Shown piece by piece: positions 1-11,500 of a stretch of 64,000 nt of DNA. A program made the position numbers and the translations under genes. The stretch is from Otis tarda (taxonomy: Eukaryota; Chordata; Aves; Otidiformes; Otididae), in the NCBI GenBank assembly GCA_026413225.1, contig CM048557.1, forward strand, positions 67,880,987-67,944,986, written 5' to 3'. Every line of letters begins with the position of its first letter. Position 1 is the stretch's first letter. Below the pieces are notes generated by a model. It ran no database searches. It was not told the origin of the DNA and saw only the letters and a list, made by a program, of their open reading frames with translations.

Positions 1-1555
1 GGGTCTCCTTAGCGTGAGGGTGTAGGGTTGCACGTACACAGGAGGGATCCCTGTCACACCCCTGAAGATGAACAGGTTACCCCCCAGTTAGGCCTTGAGG
101 GGTGTAAGGGGTCCAATTTCTCCCCACATACGAACCCTGGTACTTCCTGGGACACGGCAGGGTGTTGGTTGGGGTTGTCTCTCTTGCATACGTGTACACC
201 CCTCCTTACTCTCTTAAGTCACCAGCCGTGTGTTGGGCCTGACACCCACACTTACAGGCCAAACCCCAGTTACCCCGCCAGACAGGCTGTAGGGAGCGGC
301 ACACAGCCATCAGGCAACAGGATGAGTGTTGGAGTGTCAGGTACCCCCCCCAAGGCAGCAGGACAAGTGCTGGGGTCTCACACACACAGACCCCAATCCC
401 CCGTTGGGCTGCAGGACATGTGTTTTCTCACACACAGGGTGAAAAATGTGCTTTAAAGGCCTCTGTTACCTACATGGGGCCGCAGTTTGCGTGCTGGGGG
501 TGTCGGCCACACTCACAGAGGGTTGTTTTAGGAGCCCCTACCCTAAAAACACCAAGCCATAGTTTGTGTTTTGAGGGTGCCCATCATTCACTTTAGGTGT
601 GTCACACAGGCTAGGCCTCAGGTTGCACTGTAGCGTGCCTGTCTGCCTCTCAGGGTGCCTCACACATGCCAAGGGTCACAGGCTGCGTCGGTGGGTGTCA
701 CTCGTGTCTGGGAGGCAGCAGGCTGGGGTTTTGTGTTTTGGGGGTCTCCCGCACACGGGCTGTAGTTCACAGTGCCTGTCACACACGGAGCCAGGGCTGT
801 GTCTAAGGGTGTCTCACACACAAACACAGGCCTGTAGGCTGTGCGTCAGGGTGTCACACATGCACACACGAGGCTGCAGGCTGTGTTTGAGGGCACCTCA
901 CACAAGATGGGGCCACAGGTTGTGTTTGAGGGTCCCTCAAAAGCAGAGCTGGGGCTGTAGGCCGTGTTTCAGGGTGCCTCACTCAAGGTGGGGCTACAGG
1001 CTGTGTCTAAGGGTGTCTCACACAAAAATATGGGCCTGTCAGCTGTGTCTGAGGGTGTCTCACACTCAAACATGGGCCTGTAGGCTGTGTTTGCGGGTGT
1101 CACACACACACATGGGGCTACGGGGTGTCTCTGAGGGCCACTCACACAGGCAGACAGGGCTGCAGGCTGTGTTTGGGGGTGTCTCACACAAGACGGGGGC
1201 CACAGGTTGTGTTCGAGGGTGCCCCAAAAGCAGAGCTGGGGCTGTAGGCTGTGTTTGAGGGTGTCACACACGCACACACGGGGCTGCAGGCTGTGTTTGA
1301 GGGTGTCACACATGCACACGGGGGGCTGCAAGCTGTGTTTGAGGGTGTCACACATGCACACACGGGGCTGCAGACTGTGTTTGAGGGTGTCTCACACAAG
1401 ATGGGGGCCACAGGTTGTGTTTGAGGGTGCCCCAAAAGCAGAGCTGGGGCTGTAGGCTGTGTTTGAGGGTGTCACACACGCACACACGGGGCTGCAGGCT
1501 GTGTTTGACAGTGTCTCACACAAGACGGGGCTGCAGGCTGCGTCTGACGGCCCCT
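1..1555. repeat. degenerate minisatellite array, period about 41-42 bp
   Basis: From about 780 to 1555 a unit recurs with the core tgtgtttgagggtgtcacac, then cacacacgggg and ctgcaggc. Units start near 1249, 1292, 1334, 1375, 1416, 1457 and 1499. A longer pattern is also present: the variant containing aagcagagctggggctgtag occurs at 941, 1228 and 1436, spacings of 287 and 208 bp, or about 7 and 5 units. From 1 to 780 the same motifs (CAC-rich runs, ctgcagg, gggtgtc) occur irregularly, so the array is older there and probably continues beyond the left edge. Open frames across the array on both strands follow from the repeat and are not genes. Confidence 0.88.
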
Positions 1556-1761
1556 CACGCCCCCGGTCCCGGTCCCGCTCCCGCCGCCGGTGCCTCACGA
1601 GGCCTCCTCCGCCCCCTCCCCACGCGCCCGCAGGCCGCGTGCCGCCGCCCCGCCCCCCGGCCGCGTCGCGGCGCGCGTGACGAGGCGGCACCGCCCCCGC
1701 CCGGACGGAGCCGGCGGCGGCGGCGGCGGCTGCGGCAGCGGCAGCCGCGGGCCGGGCGTGA

Positions 1762-1797
1762 GGGGGCGGGGGGCGGCGGCGGCGGTGCGGGGGCGGG
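1762..1797 (+). promoter_or_regulatory. candidate G-quadruplex just upstream of the start codon
   Basis: Four G-runs occur at 1762-1766, 1768-1773, 1789-1793 and 1795-1797. The loops are 1, 15 and 1 nt. The segment lies 40-75 nt before the ATG, so it is either core promoter or 5' UTR. Folding is a prediction only. Confidence 0.4.
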
Positions 1798-1836
1798 CGA
1801 GGTGAGGCGGCACCGGCGGGCCGGGCGCGCTGCGGC

Positions 1837-2539
1837 ATGGATTACCCTGAGCCCGGCTCGTCGCAGGGCGCTTGGGACCTGCCGGGGGAAGCCGGCGGCT
1901 GCTACGAGCGGCCGGCCCGCGGCGAGGAGGAAGCGGAGGAGGAGGAGGAGGAGACGGCGAGCCGCGGCGTGCAGCATCCCCTCGCCCGCCCGCCCCGCCG
2001 CCCCCAGCAGCGCTCCGCGCCCCTGCTCCGCACCGCTCTTTCCACCTCCTCCTCCGAGGGGGAACCGGAGGTGGCGGCGGCGGCCGCCCTGCCGCGGGAG
2101 CTCAGCCTGAGCGACGAGGCCGGCGGCGGCGATTTCGACTCGGCCGAATCCGGTGCCTCGCTGCGCTACTCCACGGGGACGGGCGGCGAGGGCAGCGAGG
2201 GTGAGGGAACGGGGCTGGCCGGTAGCGAGAGCGGCGGCAGCGGCTTCTCCCTGGCGGCGGCCGCGCTGCCCGAGAGGAGGCGGCCGGGCGGCGGCCGGCC
2301 CCGCTATGAGGTGGTGCGGGAGCTGGGCGCCGAGGAGGTGCGCTGGTTCTACCGGGAGGACCGCAAAACCTGGAAACCTTTCATCGGTTACGACTCTCTA
2401 CGGATCGAGCTGGCGTACCGAGCCCTGGCAGCCGGCGGCCCGCGGGATGGCGAGGCGGCGGTGGAGCCGGTGTGCGTGCGGAGCGGGCTCTACGAGGTGG
2501 ACGTGGCCAGCGCTGAGAGCTACCCCGTCTACTGGAACC
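1837..2539 (+). CDS. DDHD1: DDHD1 coding exon 1 (residues 1-234 and first base of codon 235)
   Basis: The ATG at 1837 has G at -3 and G at +4, a strong Kozak context. Residues 1-150 are low-complexity: an acidic run (about 30-39, mostly Glu), Arg/Pro- and Ala-rich tracts, and a Ser/Gly/Glu section. A conserved island, SDE...DFDSAESGASLRY, lies near 92-111. From about residue 157 the sequence becomes strongly DDHD1-like: RYEVV, EEVRWFY, TWKPFIGYDSLRIELAYRAL. This is the start of the WWE-like region. The mammalian protein has a long acidic, Ser-rich insertion before VEPVCVRxGLYEVDV; here only about a dozen residues separate the two blocks. The exon ends TGG AAC C before the donor gtgagtgag at 2540. 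Confidence 0.95.
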
Positions 2540-5500
2540 GTGAGTGAGCCGTGTCCCCCCGGGGACCCCCCCATCCCCTCCCCCGGGGACCAGGGATTCC
2601 GGTATCCTGGCACCGACACCGTGGAGGGGCACCGGGGGGCACCCAGCAAGGGCTGGGCATCCCCTGGGACCCTGGTTTCCCCCATCGTTGGGACACCAGG
2701 TGGATCTTGTTGCCCCTCCAGCTCACCCCCGTAGGTAAATGGGGGTCTGGGCGCTCCCCATCACACCAACCCGGGTAGAGATTTGGGTATCCAGGGGACT
2801 GGACATCACTTGCTACCCACATGCACTTGGGGATGAAGGATACAGGACAAAACGCTCTCCAGGGAGAGGGGACCCTGGGTGCCCATCTCACACACACACC
2901 TAAGCGAGGAGGGACTGGGAATTCCCTCTCCAAGTCTCAGACATGGGGGGAAGGAGTGGCACTGGGAATCCCACCCTCCCAGGTGCAACCATAAGGGAAG
3001 CGGGGTGGGCATCCCTCAGCATGCCCTCGAGAGAGAGGGGACACTGGACCCCACAACACATCTGGAGGATGAGAGGCGCTGGGCAACCCTTGCCTCCCAT
3101 GTGGGGTCGTGGGGGAAGGGTGTGCTGGGCACCTCTTCACCCACTTCCAGCTGCAAAGGCAACTGGATATCTTTTCCTCTCATCCCTCTGTGCACATGCC
3201 CTGGAGGAAAGGGGGAATCTGGGCATTCGCACTGGGGCGTACAGAGACATGGGAAAGGGAGGTCTGGGCATCGTCTCGTTTCTTGCCGCATGCAGAAGAA
3301 AGTGGGAGGGAAGGTGACTGAGACTGTTCTTGCTTATGTTTCCCTCTTCCTAAACAAAGGGTGAGTGGAGTTGGGGGTTTGCCTTCAGCACTCCCCCTTC
3401 CCTCAACACACGTGCCCTTCCTTCAGAAGAAGCAGAGTAGAAACAGCAATTGTTTGTCCACTGCCTCCCCACCTCACGCACAGTTCTGATCCCTCTTATT
3501 TAGCGAGGAACGATGGAGGAGAGGGCTGCTACCTGGCTTCCCCTCTGCTGGCCGTGTCCTTTCCGCTAGGAAAACAATGATATTGTGCTTCATCTTCCCT
3601 TCCCCATCACCTGTCCACTGGGAGGGGGCATGAAATGGGTCTTCTCGCTCCTGTTGGGACGCAACAGGCGTCTCAGATACACACGCCGTCCTTACTTCTT
3701 ACCCTTCCAAAAGAGAGGTATTTGCTTCACTCCCTCAACTTCAAGAAGAGGTGGTGCTGCACACCCTCTCCCACCCTTCCCTTTGCATTCAGTTGTGCAG
3801 GGAAAATGTTACGGAGTAGAGCGAGAGGTACAGAGTAGCTGAGCGGTCGACACTGTCTTGGCATGGATTTGGGAGAAGGGCAGGCAGGTTTCTCTCATCT
3901 CTGTGTATTTTTGAGACTCAGGTGGGAGTCACGGAGGAACAGCAGAACTCTTTCAGCTGTGACAACTCGATTTCTTGTGGTTGTTTCCCCTCTTCTTCAC
4001 CAGCATCTTTACAGGAGGAAGATCTATATATGACAATACCAGGTGGTACAAGTCATGCGTGGTGTGGCAAGTCTTCTTTCAAATTATTGCCCCAGCAGAC
4101 AGACACCGAGCTCGAGGAGTGAGCAGAGGTCTCAGTCCACACGTGTTTTGAGGTAGAGGAGCCTGAGCGCAGCTCCTTGAGCGGAAAGTGGAGGTGGTTC
4201 TCCCTGTCACCACCCCAAAGCCCCTGCTTTTGGTACTGGATGCCTCTGCCACATGGTTACTGGGAAGAGATGATGGAGGTTGTCCAAGGGATGAGGAAAT
4301 TGTTGCTGTCCCTTTTGTAACCGTGCCGTAGGGAGAGAGGAGAGCGAGTGAGCGGAGCTGTCAGGTGAGGCAGGATTGCTCCCGGTGATGGGAGCGTGAA
4401 GCTGTACTCAGCAGCAGCTTAAAGGTTTAATTTCTTGACCCTGTGCCTTGTCCATTTTGGAAGCTGAATCAGTCTCATTAAGCCTGAGGAGCAGATGTTT
4501 CCAATGACAACGTGTGCTGTGCAGAGGCAGTTTCTGATGCTTGAAAGGAGAGATTCCCAGAGGTTAGCACCAGAAGCGGTGCTAGGCAGGGGAGAAATAA
4601 ACTCACGGTCCTGAGAAGACTAACGACGGGGGTGTTTTCTAGTCCTCAGAAAGCTGATTAAGGAGAGTGCTTAAGTCTTTTCTTATTAGCAAGTCCACTC
4701 CTTCACAAGACTAAGATAAACTTTTGATGTTTCAAGGGCCTGTCAGTGTCTTCTGATCTAACTCCTTCACTTGCACTTTTCCTTGCCTCTGTTCCTTGTG
4801 TACATGAGAACTCTTCCCTTTCTCCCAGTCTTTCCGTCTCCTGCAACCAGACCTGAGAAAACAGCAGGGTCAGATCCCAAGGATTCGGTCTCATCTGTGC
4901 TTTTGAAAGCCTTGTCGTTATTCCCAAATTATTCCGGTTTGAAAGTGTGTATGTAATTTTGAATGCAAAGCGTAGCTGCTATGTTGGTTTGCAGTAATGT
5001 GGCAGGGAGCTGGTGGTGGCAAACCGTATCTCATGCTGGCGAAACCCCTGAGTAAGGGAGCAGAATCTCCCTCTCTGGTCGCAGAAGCATGAAGTATAAT
5101 GAGGACAACGTGACTGAACATACGCTGAGGTGCACGTTAAAGAGCACGGAAGCTGCTCTCTGGTTTTGCTGATTCACGTTTTCAGTTCAGAGCAAAGGTC
5201 AAAAGCTTTTATCTTTGCTGTTCTTACCCGTTTTGTTGTTCTGTTTCACGTATGAGCCGTACTTCGGGGAAGGCTGCTATCTCACAGCTACAATACTGAA
5301 CGCGCTGACAGTTCCTCAGCTATTGTGGCATCTTCATGACAGGGAAACGTTGATTATAACTTGGCGTGTGCTGAAATATTTTCTCACTCCACATCTTAAG
5401 CTCATCACGGGATTCGTTCGTAACATCAGCAATATCAGACTGAGTTACAATTTGAGCAGATTAATTACTGAGAATTTTATCCTTACCTTGTGACCTCTGG

Positions 5501-8500
5501 GATTTATTTAATTAGGATTGCAGAACTAGCAAAGACGGTGCAAGAGGACTCAAATTATTAGTGGAGGTTTCCAGATAAGTGGGTAACTTGGAATTGGATT
5601 CCTGCTTGTCTTCTGTGGACATAGCAACGAGTGATATTTTATACAGAGGTCTTCCTTCTGAATCTTTTTTAATCATCCAGCCCTTTTCTGCCCTCCCAGT
5701 TGAAGAGGACTGCTTTATGACCATTTTTCTCTAGAGTTGCTCAGTCTAGTTTTCAGAGTCCTGAATGAGTCTGTTAAATCCACAGCCTGTGGACTTCTGG
5801 GTGACTCTCTTCTGTTCTCTGACTTGTGAGTTTGTCCCATGCAACTATTTCCCTTGTCTGGTATTTGCTTTTCCCTTGCTTTTTGATGGTTACATTGTCA
5901 AGTTGCCTGTATTTAGTTCTTGCAGTGGTTTTTTTTGTAAATGAGTCCATTTGCACTCACCAGGTAGTGGTCTTCATCCCAGCATGTTCTCCAGTCTGAA
6001 CTCTGTACTGGGGACACTCATCACCTTGTCTGATGTCTGTCTTGCAACGGTAGGTTGTTTTTTTTTTTTAGAGTAGAGTAGAACTTTTATAAAATCTAGT
6101 GATATGTGGAGAGAAGCAACAACAGAAATGTGTGTTTGTACAGCCATCTGGGGAGTCTGTGGAGCATTGTCTTCTAGGGAAGAAAAAATACTCTGATCCC
6201 AGACACAGTTGCAGAAGTTTATTAAGTAAAATACCTCTTGTATTTAAAAAAAAAAAAAAATTTTTCACTAGAACCATCCCTGAGTGAAGACATAAGATCT
6301 GCTCTACAGATACAGCAGATATTTTGCTGACCTTAGCCTGGAAATACCTGTGAATACAGCGTGAACCATTGGCTCTTAATTTTAAAATATGTATGCTCAG
6401 GCTGGAATTGGGCAACTTTTAAAAACTATTTCAGCTGCCTTTAAGCTTGGACTGAAAGAAAGATCCAAGACTTTATATTTTCTTCTGTAAGCTCTCTGTG
6501 AGCTGCTTTGTAAACTGGAAGAGGAGGCAGTCTTGTGAAAAGCCTCTGCAGGCTGAGCTTTTGCAGAATGAGAGGTGAATGCCAGGGCAGGGTTATCAGC
6601 CCTTCGGTCAGGATTACTGAAAAAATCCTGGGCTGCACTGACAAGACTAAAAATCAACATGGCAAGGTAAAGCGTTACTTCTGCTGCTCAAAGTCTTTCC
6701 TGGGTTTTACTTTTTTCCTTGTGTTCTGACCATACTGTACTTCCAAAAGTGTCTTGTAGCTTAGTTTGGCCAGCTCCTTCCTGAGCAGAAGGCCTAGCAC
6801 ACACAGATGAAGCAATGTTTAGGTTTGTAGTGCTCTGTGTGTGATATAAACTAATGCAATTTGTGATTTATATGTTCTGGTTGTTTATGGTCTCTGGTAC
6901 CTTTCCCTCTTTCAATAGAGAGAACTTGTGACCTTTAGGATGCTTTTACTAGAACAGGTAGGAGATGTCAGCACTTTGGATGTGCCTTTGATGGCAAGTT
7001 TCTTCCATGTCCTCAGCTTCTGTGTTTATGATTTACAAGCATTATCTAAGCAAAATGAATCTGTTGTCTTACTCCTGTAAATGACACCAGAATCAGAGTT
7101 GCTCTCCAATGGTTGGTGTCAGCTACAGCAGAGTAGCCAAGGATGGACTCAGCTTAGAGAGCCGTGCTACCCCTTCCATGTGGTCCAGCACTTTTCCTGC
7201 TGGATGTGGTCAACAAGGAAGAAGGCAGAGATGCAGGGAATACTTGGTTTCCCATCCCTGGAAATGCTCAAGGCCAGGTTGGATGAGGGTCTGAGCAACC
7301 TGATCTGGTTGGAGATGTCCCTGCTCCTGGCAGGGGGGTTGGACTGGGTGGGTTTTGAAGGTCCCTTCCACCCCAAACCCTTCTGTGATTCTATGATTCT
7401 ACAAGTTATGGGTGACAAGGTATTATCTACTGTAGCTGAGAAAGCAGAAAATGTGGGATGAGAAGGATCAAGAGTTCTGTTCTGACTTAATTCAGGCTTG
7501 AACATGGATTTGACTGTGGCGATATCAAGGAAATAGGATGGGATTTAATTTGGAGGTGACGGGGCTAGATTAAAGATAGGTTACAGGTGGACTTCTGCAT
7601 ATATGTGTGTGAGGGGAGATGCTGTCTAGGGAAAAAATACTGAAGGCAAAGAGAGACCTTGGGCAGAGCTTTTTTGCTCTGAGAGGAGCGCGACAAGAAT
7701 CTGGAAGAGCTGACACTGTAAGTTAGTAAGTAGAAGGACTAGATGGAAGAAAAACTTGCAAAAGAGCAAGAAATTAAAGTAATTCTGACAGTGGTATCTG
7801 TAACATTGAAAAAAGTGAAGTTGAAGTAGTGTTTTTGAGCGTTGGCCAGAGAAAAGGTCACTAGTGTGGTATGATCTGAGTGGGTTGTGAGTAGCTGACC
7901 CACACTAGAGCATGCCTGGTGTGGAGCTGGAGAGTAGGAGCTCCAGAGAGATTGTGAGTGTTGTACATAGCATGGTTAGTGAGTGCTGGGGTGAAGAAAG
8001 TGTGAGGTGCAAGTGGGGTCACAGGCAGTGGTATTTAAGGTGAAAGAGGCTAAAATCTGTTGTTTTCTGGGGGCAGAAGAACCCTATAGGGTAAAAAAAA
8101 ATTGAAATCTGGTGATGAAAGTGTAGGGGAATCTGAAGATGGTGTGGAGTAGGCAGAAAAAAAAGAATTGAGATTGGGAGAAGAATGCAGAAAAAAAAAT
8201 CCCTGCAGAGGAGAAGTTGAGAGCAAAGGTTAGTGTGCCATTAGATATCTTCATCCTGTTCATTAGTGCTAGGTCCGAGGTATGCACAAGAAAAATCTTG
8301 CTCTTCTTTTTGTAAAACATATTCCTGCCGGGGAACCTGCTTGCCCAAACTGCACATACACGATCGTTGCTGCTTGGCGCTGGCGAGAGCTCGCTAACAA
8401 AAGCCCGATTGAGGAGCGCCTGCCGGGAGAGCACACACGCTTGGAGCTGAGGGTGCGATTGTGCAAAAGTCCCGTGACTTTCCGTGCGATCTGAGCACAC

Positions 8501-11500
8501 GCTTACGTTTTAGGTGGTACTCACATGTTTGTCATGTGGCACGGTCGTTCTTTTGTGATTTAGCTTGCACCTGATGCCGTTTCAAAAAAACGCAAGCTTC
8601 TCTGGGTGAGAAAAGAGCCGATAAGGGAACGGCTCTGCAGCTTACCCACCACAGCAGCAAATGGTGGTGGTGGAAGAGCTTCCCTTCAGATTACTAGTAT
8701 TGAGATTTGGTAAGCTGTTTTAATTGATAAGAATTCAATAAAAATAAAGCTCTAAACGTAAAACTACAGCCCTGTTTCACGTTTCAGCATCCAGGGTTCT
8801 TTGAGCTTTTCCTGCTCATCACCATAAGGTGAGCTTTCGGATTTTGTCTTGGACCCTTGCGTTTGGCTCTGTGTAAAGAGAATCGCAGAGGTGTTCATTA
8901 AACTACTAATTTAAACCAGAAAGAATCCTTCCATTACATTTTGGGGTGATATATAGCAAAATTGATGACTTTGCGGACGTTCATCTCTTTTTGAGGGGTT
9001 CCATCTGTGTTTGACGTTAGAACCAGCCCCAAAGGTCAGCCTTTCATTACTGTTTTGGATTGCTCTGTAAACCGGTTAGAAATGGTTCAGGGAAAACCAG
9101 TTAGAAGCTGTTGCTTGAGCACTTCATGAGGTAATGATAAAACAAGAGGTGATTTCACGTTCACAGAGGAGCAAAGCGGATGTTCCTCCCTTGCTGCATC
9201 TAACACCAAGGCAAGCGCGGAGGCTGCTCTGTAGATCAGAGTCTGGAAGGAAAACCCCGTCCATGCCAACCACGTTCCTCTTAATGTGCTCAGTCTCTGG
9301 GAAACTCAAAAGTAACTTCCACCTGTAATTTGGAGCTTGCTTCAGTAAAGCGATTTAGAATTATTTGGTGGAGCAGCAAAATAATATCCTTGACTGCTCA
9401 GTGAATGAAATCTCTTTTCATCTCAGACGCGGAATAAAAAATAAGCCTGGCTCTGTAAATTCATGTAGCTCTGTTAAGTTTTCCGAGGCCGGGATTTCAC
9501 CCTTGAACTCCTCTTCAGGTTGTGTTGTTCCTCTTGAAAGAGCAGAGCAGGTTGTGTGTGTGTGTGTGGTTAAACAAAGGCAGGTCACCTGGGCTGAGAT
9601 TAAGTGAGTGGCTCTGTTTAGTTAAATGTCAGTAACCTGCTCTATTCTGGAATAGTATGTGAGGGAATAGCAAGAGAGAACATTAAGCTATTAAAAAAAA
9701 AAAATCAACAAGTCTGTTATGTTACCTGGCAAACATGAAATAAATAGCTCAAAACTAAATGTCATTTATTGTAACATCTGTTTGTTCATGTGGCATGCAC
9801 AATCATGTCCCTGACAGTAAAACATGGGAATCTTCAGTCTTACAATGACTTTCTGTGACCAGCTATTCTCCTAATAAAGCTTCCTGTCCTCATGAGATTT
9901 TTTCGGAGTACGAGGGAGGGATCTTGTCCTGCAAACTGCTCTCTGTGCGTTTGCATTGGAAAAAATAGAATCTGCAAATCATTATTGCTGGGTGAGCGGG
10001 AGGCACGGGTGATGCAGAGCTCGAATGATACCCGTCCTTACACTTATAACTGCAAAAAAGTATTATGGTCTGTGCAGTAGTTAATGTACCCAAAGTATAA
10101 TTTTTGGTCTGGTATAATAGGAGTGGATAGCAAATTTTTAGAAGTCTCCAACACTACGCTTGATGTTATTCTGGAATACATTTATTTCAGTGACTCAAGT
10201 CAACATTCAGGTTCTTGCATGTATTACAACTTATAGGAGTGCTGTGCTCCAAGACATGGCATTCAGCACTTTTAGCAGACCTTTGGGCTGTAAAAGGAAA
10301 AAAAAAGGACCATTTTTGCCCATTTGTTTTTTCTTCTCTTGGTAATTGTTTGGGCACTTCTCTTCGTTGTTTAAAGAGCTTTGAGCTCAAGATGTCCCAT
10401 ATGGTAGCCTCATAGTTACCTTCAGCTTGTGCAGAAGTTGTCCTCACACACCGCACATTGTTTGCAACTGTAATAGTAAGGAAGCCAAATTTAAGGAACA
10501 GAAGTCACTATGTTGAAAAGCAGGAATCTGAAATTACTGTACTGAAAATCATCTCGAGCTGACGGCATTTTATGAGCGTGTGTTTCTTCTCCAACCTCTT
10601 GGCTTTGGGCTTGGAGAGCTGGGAAATTGGGATTGTCAGTTCAGCAAAACACCAGCTTTAATTTAAATTTCTGAGCCTTTGAATATTCTATTAACCTTTT
10701 AGATCTCATTTGTGGGTAAATTGTTACGGCTGCCTTGAGACCGGTGAGTGAATAGTGCCAAAGTGCCTTCACTTTGCCGTCAAGCCATCTGAGCAGGACC
10801 TCAGCTTTGGAGCAATGAAACTGGAGTTTACTGAATCTTACTTTCATCATTTGATTTTTTTTTTTTTTTTCTGTTTATCTTCCAGCTTGCACGCTAGCTG
10901 GTGTTGGTATTTCCTAAGCAGACCTCCTTTGGGCTTTTTCTTTAAGCTCTGTTCGTTAACCTTTAGTTATCATTTCTGTATCATCTTGGTTTTAAAACTG
11001 TTCCCTGGTTTTGAACCAAGTAAGGTGAAAGAGGCTTGTGTGAGCCACGTCTGAGCTGTACAATATTTTAAATTTAGATACACACACGTTTCAGCCTATG
11101 TGATGGCAGGAAATAAATTAAAGTGTTTGTGTAGTAGTACAAGAAGAAAAATGGAGGCTAACTCTGCTCAGTTATTAGACTTCATATCGTGTTATGATGG
11201 ATTAGTTAGCTTTTTCACGCAGTTTGTGTTAGATGTGATGACGCAGTTTAAAGATCTTCACAAAAAAGGAATAGCTATATATATGGATATATAAATTACT
11301 GCACATGTATGCTATATGTTGCATACAGTTCTTATTTTAACTGTAATTTTTGTTATTCAGAGGATTTAGGTGATAGTCATAACGCAAATTGCTCATGTTC
11401 TTGTCCCATCACATTAATTACAGAACTTGTATTCTTTTATTCTGTGGATTTTCAGGAAGAAAAAAAAAGACCTTTTTGTGTAATAATAAATAAATCCTTT

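Larger units (their letters stand above)
1556..2560. promoter_or_regulatory. DDHD1: CpG-island promoter and 5' UTR of DDHD1
   Basis: Base composition changes sharply at about 1556 to very GC- and CpG-rich sequence that continues through exon 1 and fades within about 20 bp of the donor. GC boxes (ccccgccccccgg near 1648; ggggcggggggcgg near 1763) fit Sp1-type, TATA-less initiation. No TATA box is evident. The transcription start cannot be placed by eye but should fall between about 1560 and 1800. A CGG/GGC trinucleotide run sits at 1711-1729. Confidence 0.85.

Noticed and set aside
599-1258. Open frame of 219 codons on the + strand with Cys-rich repeats (LCLRVSHT-like units)
   Set aside because: It is the minisatellite read in one frame. 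Several other frames on both strands are equally open, and the composition and period follow the DNA repeat.
1392-1838. Arg/Ala/Pro-rich open frames on both strands of the CpG island
   Set aside because: Stop-poor because of extreme GC content; they overlap the promoter and exon 1 and show no conserved protein features.
2879-3364. 161-codon + strand open frame in the start of intron 1
   Set aside because: It lies in a degenerate minisatellite, overlaps similar-sized frames in other phases, and has no recognisable similarity.
8084-8500. 138-codon minus-strand open frame
   Set aside because: Low-complexity Phe-rich end from A-runs, and the rest crosses the CpG-rich clump; no similarity recognised.
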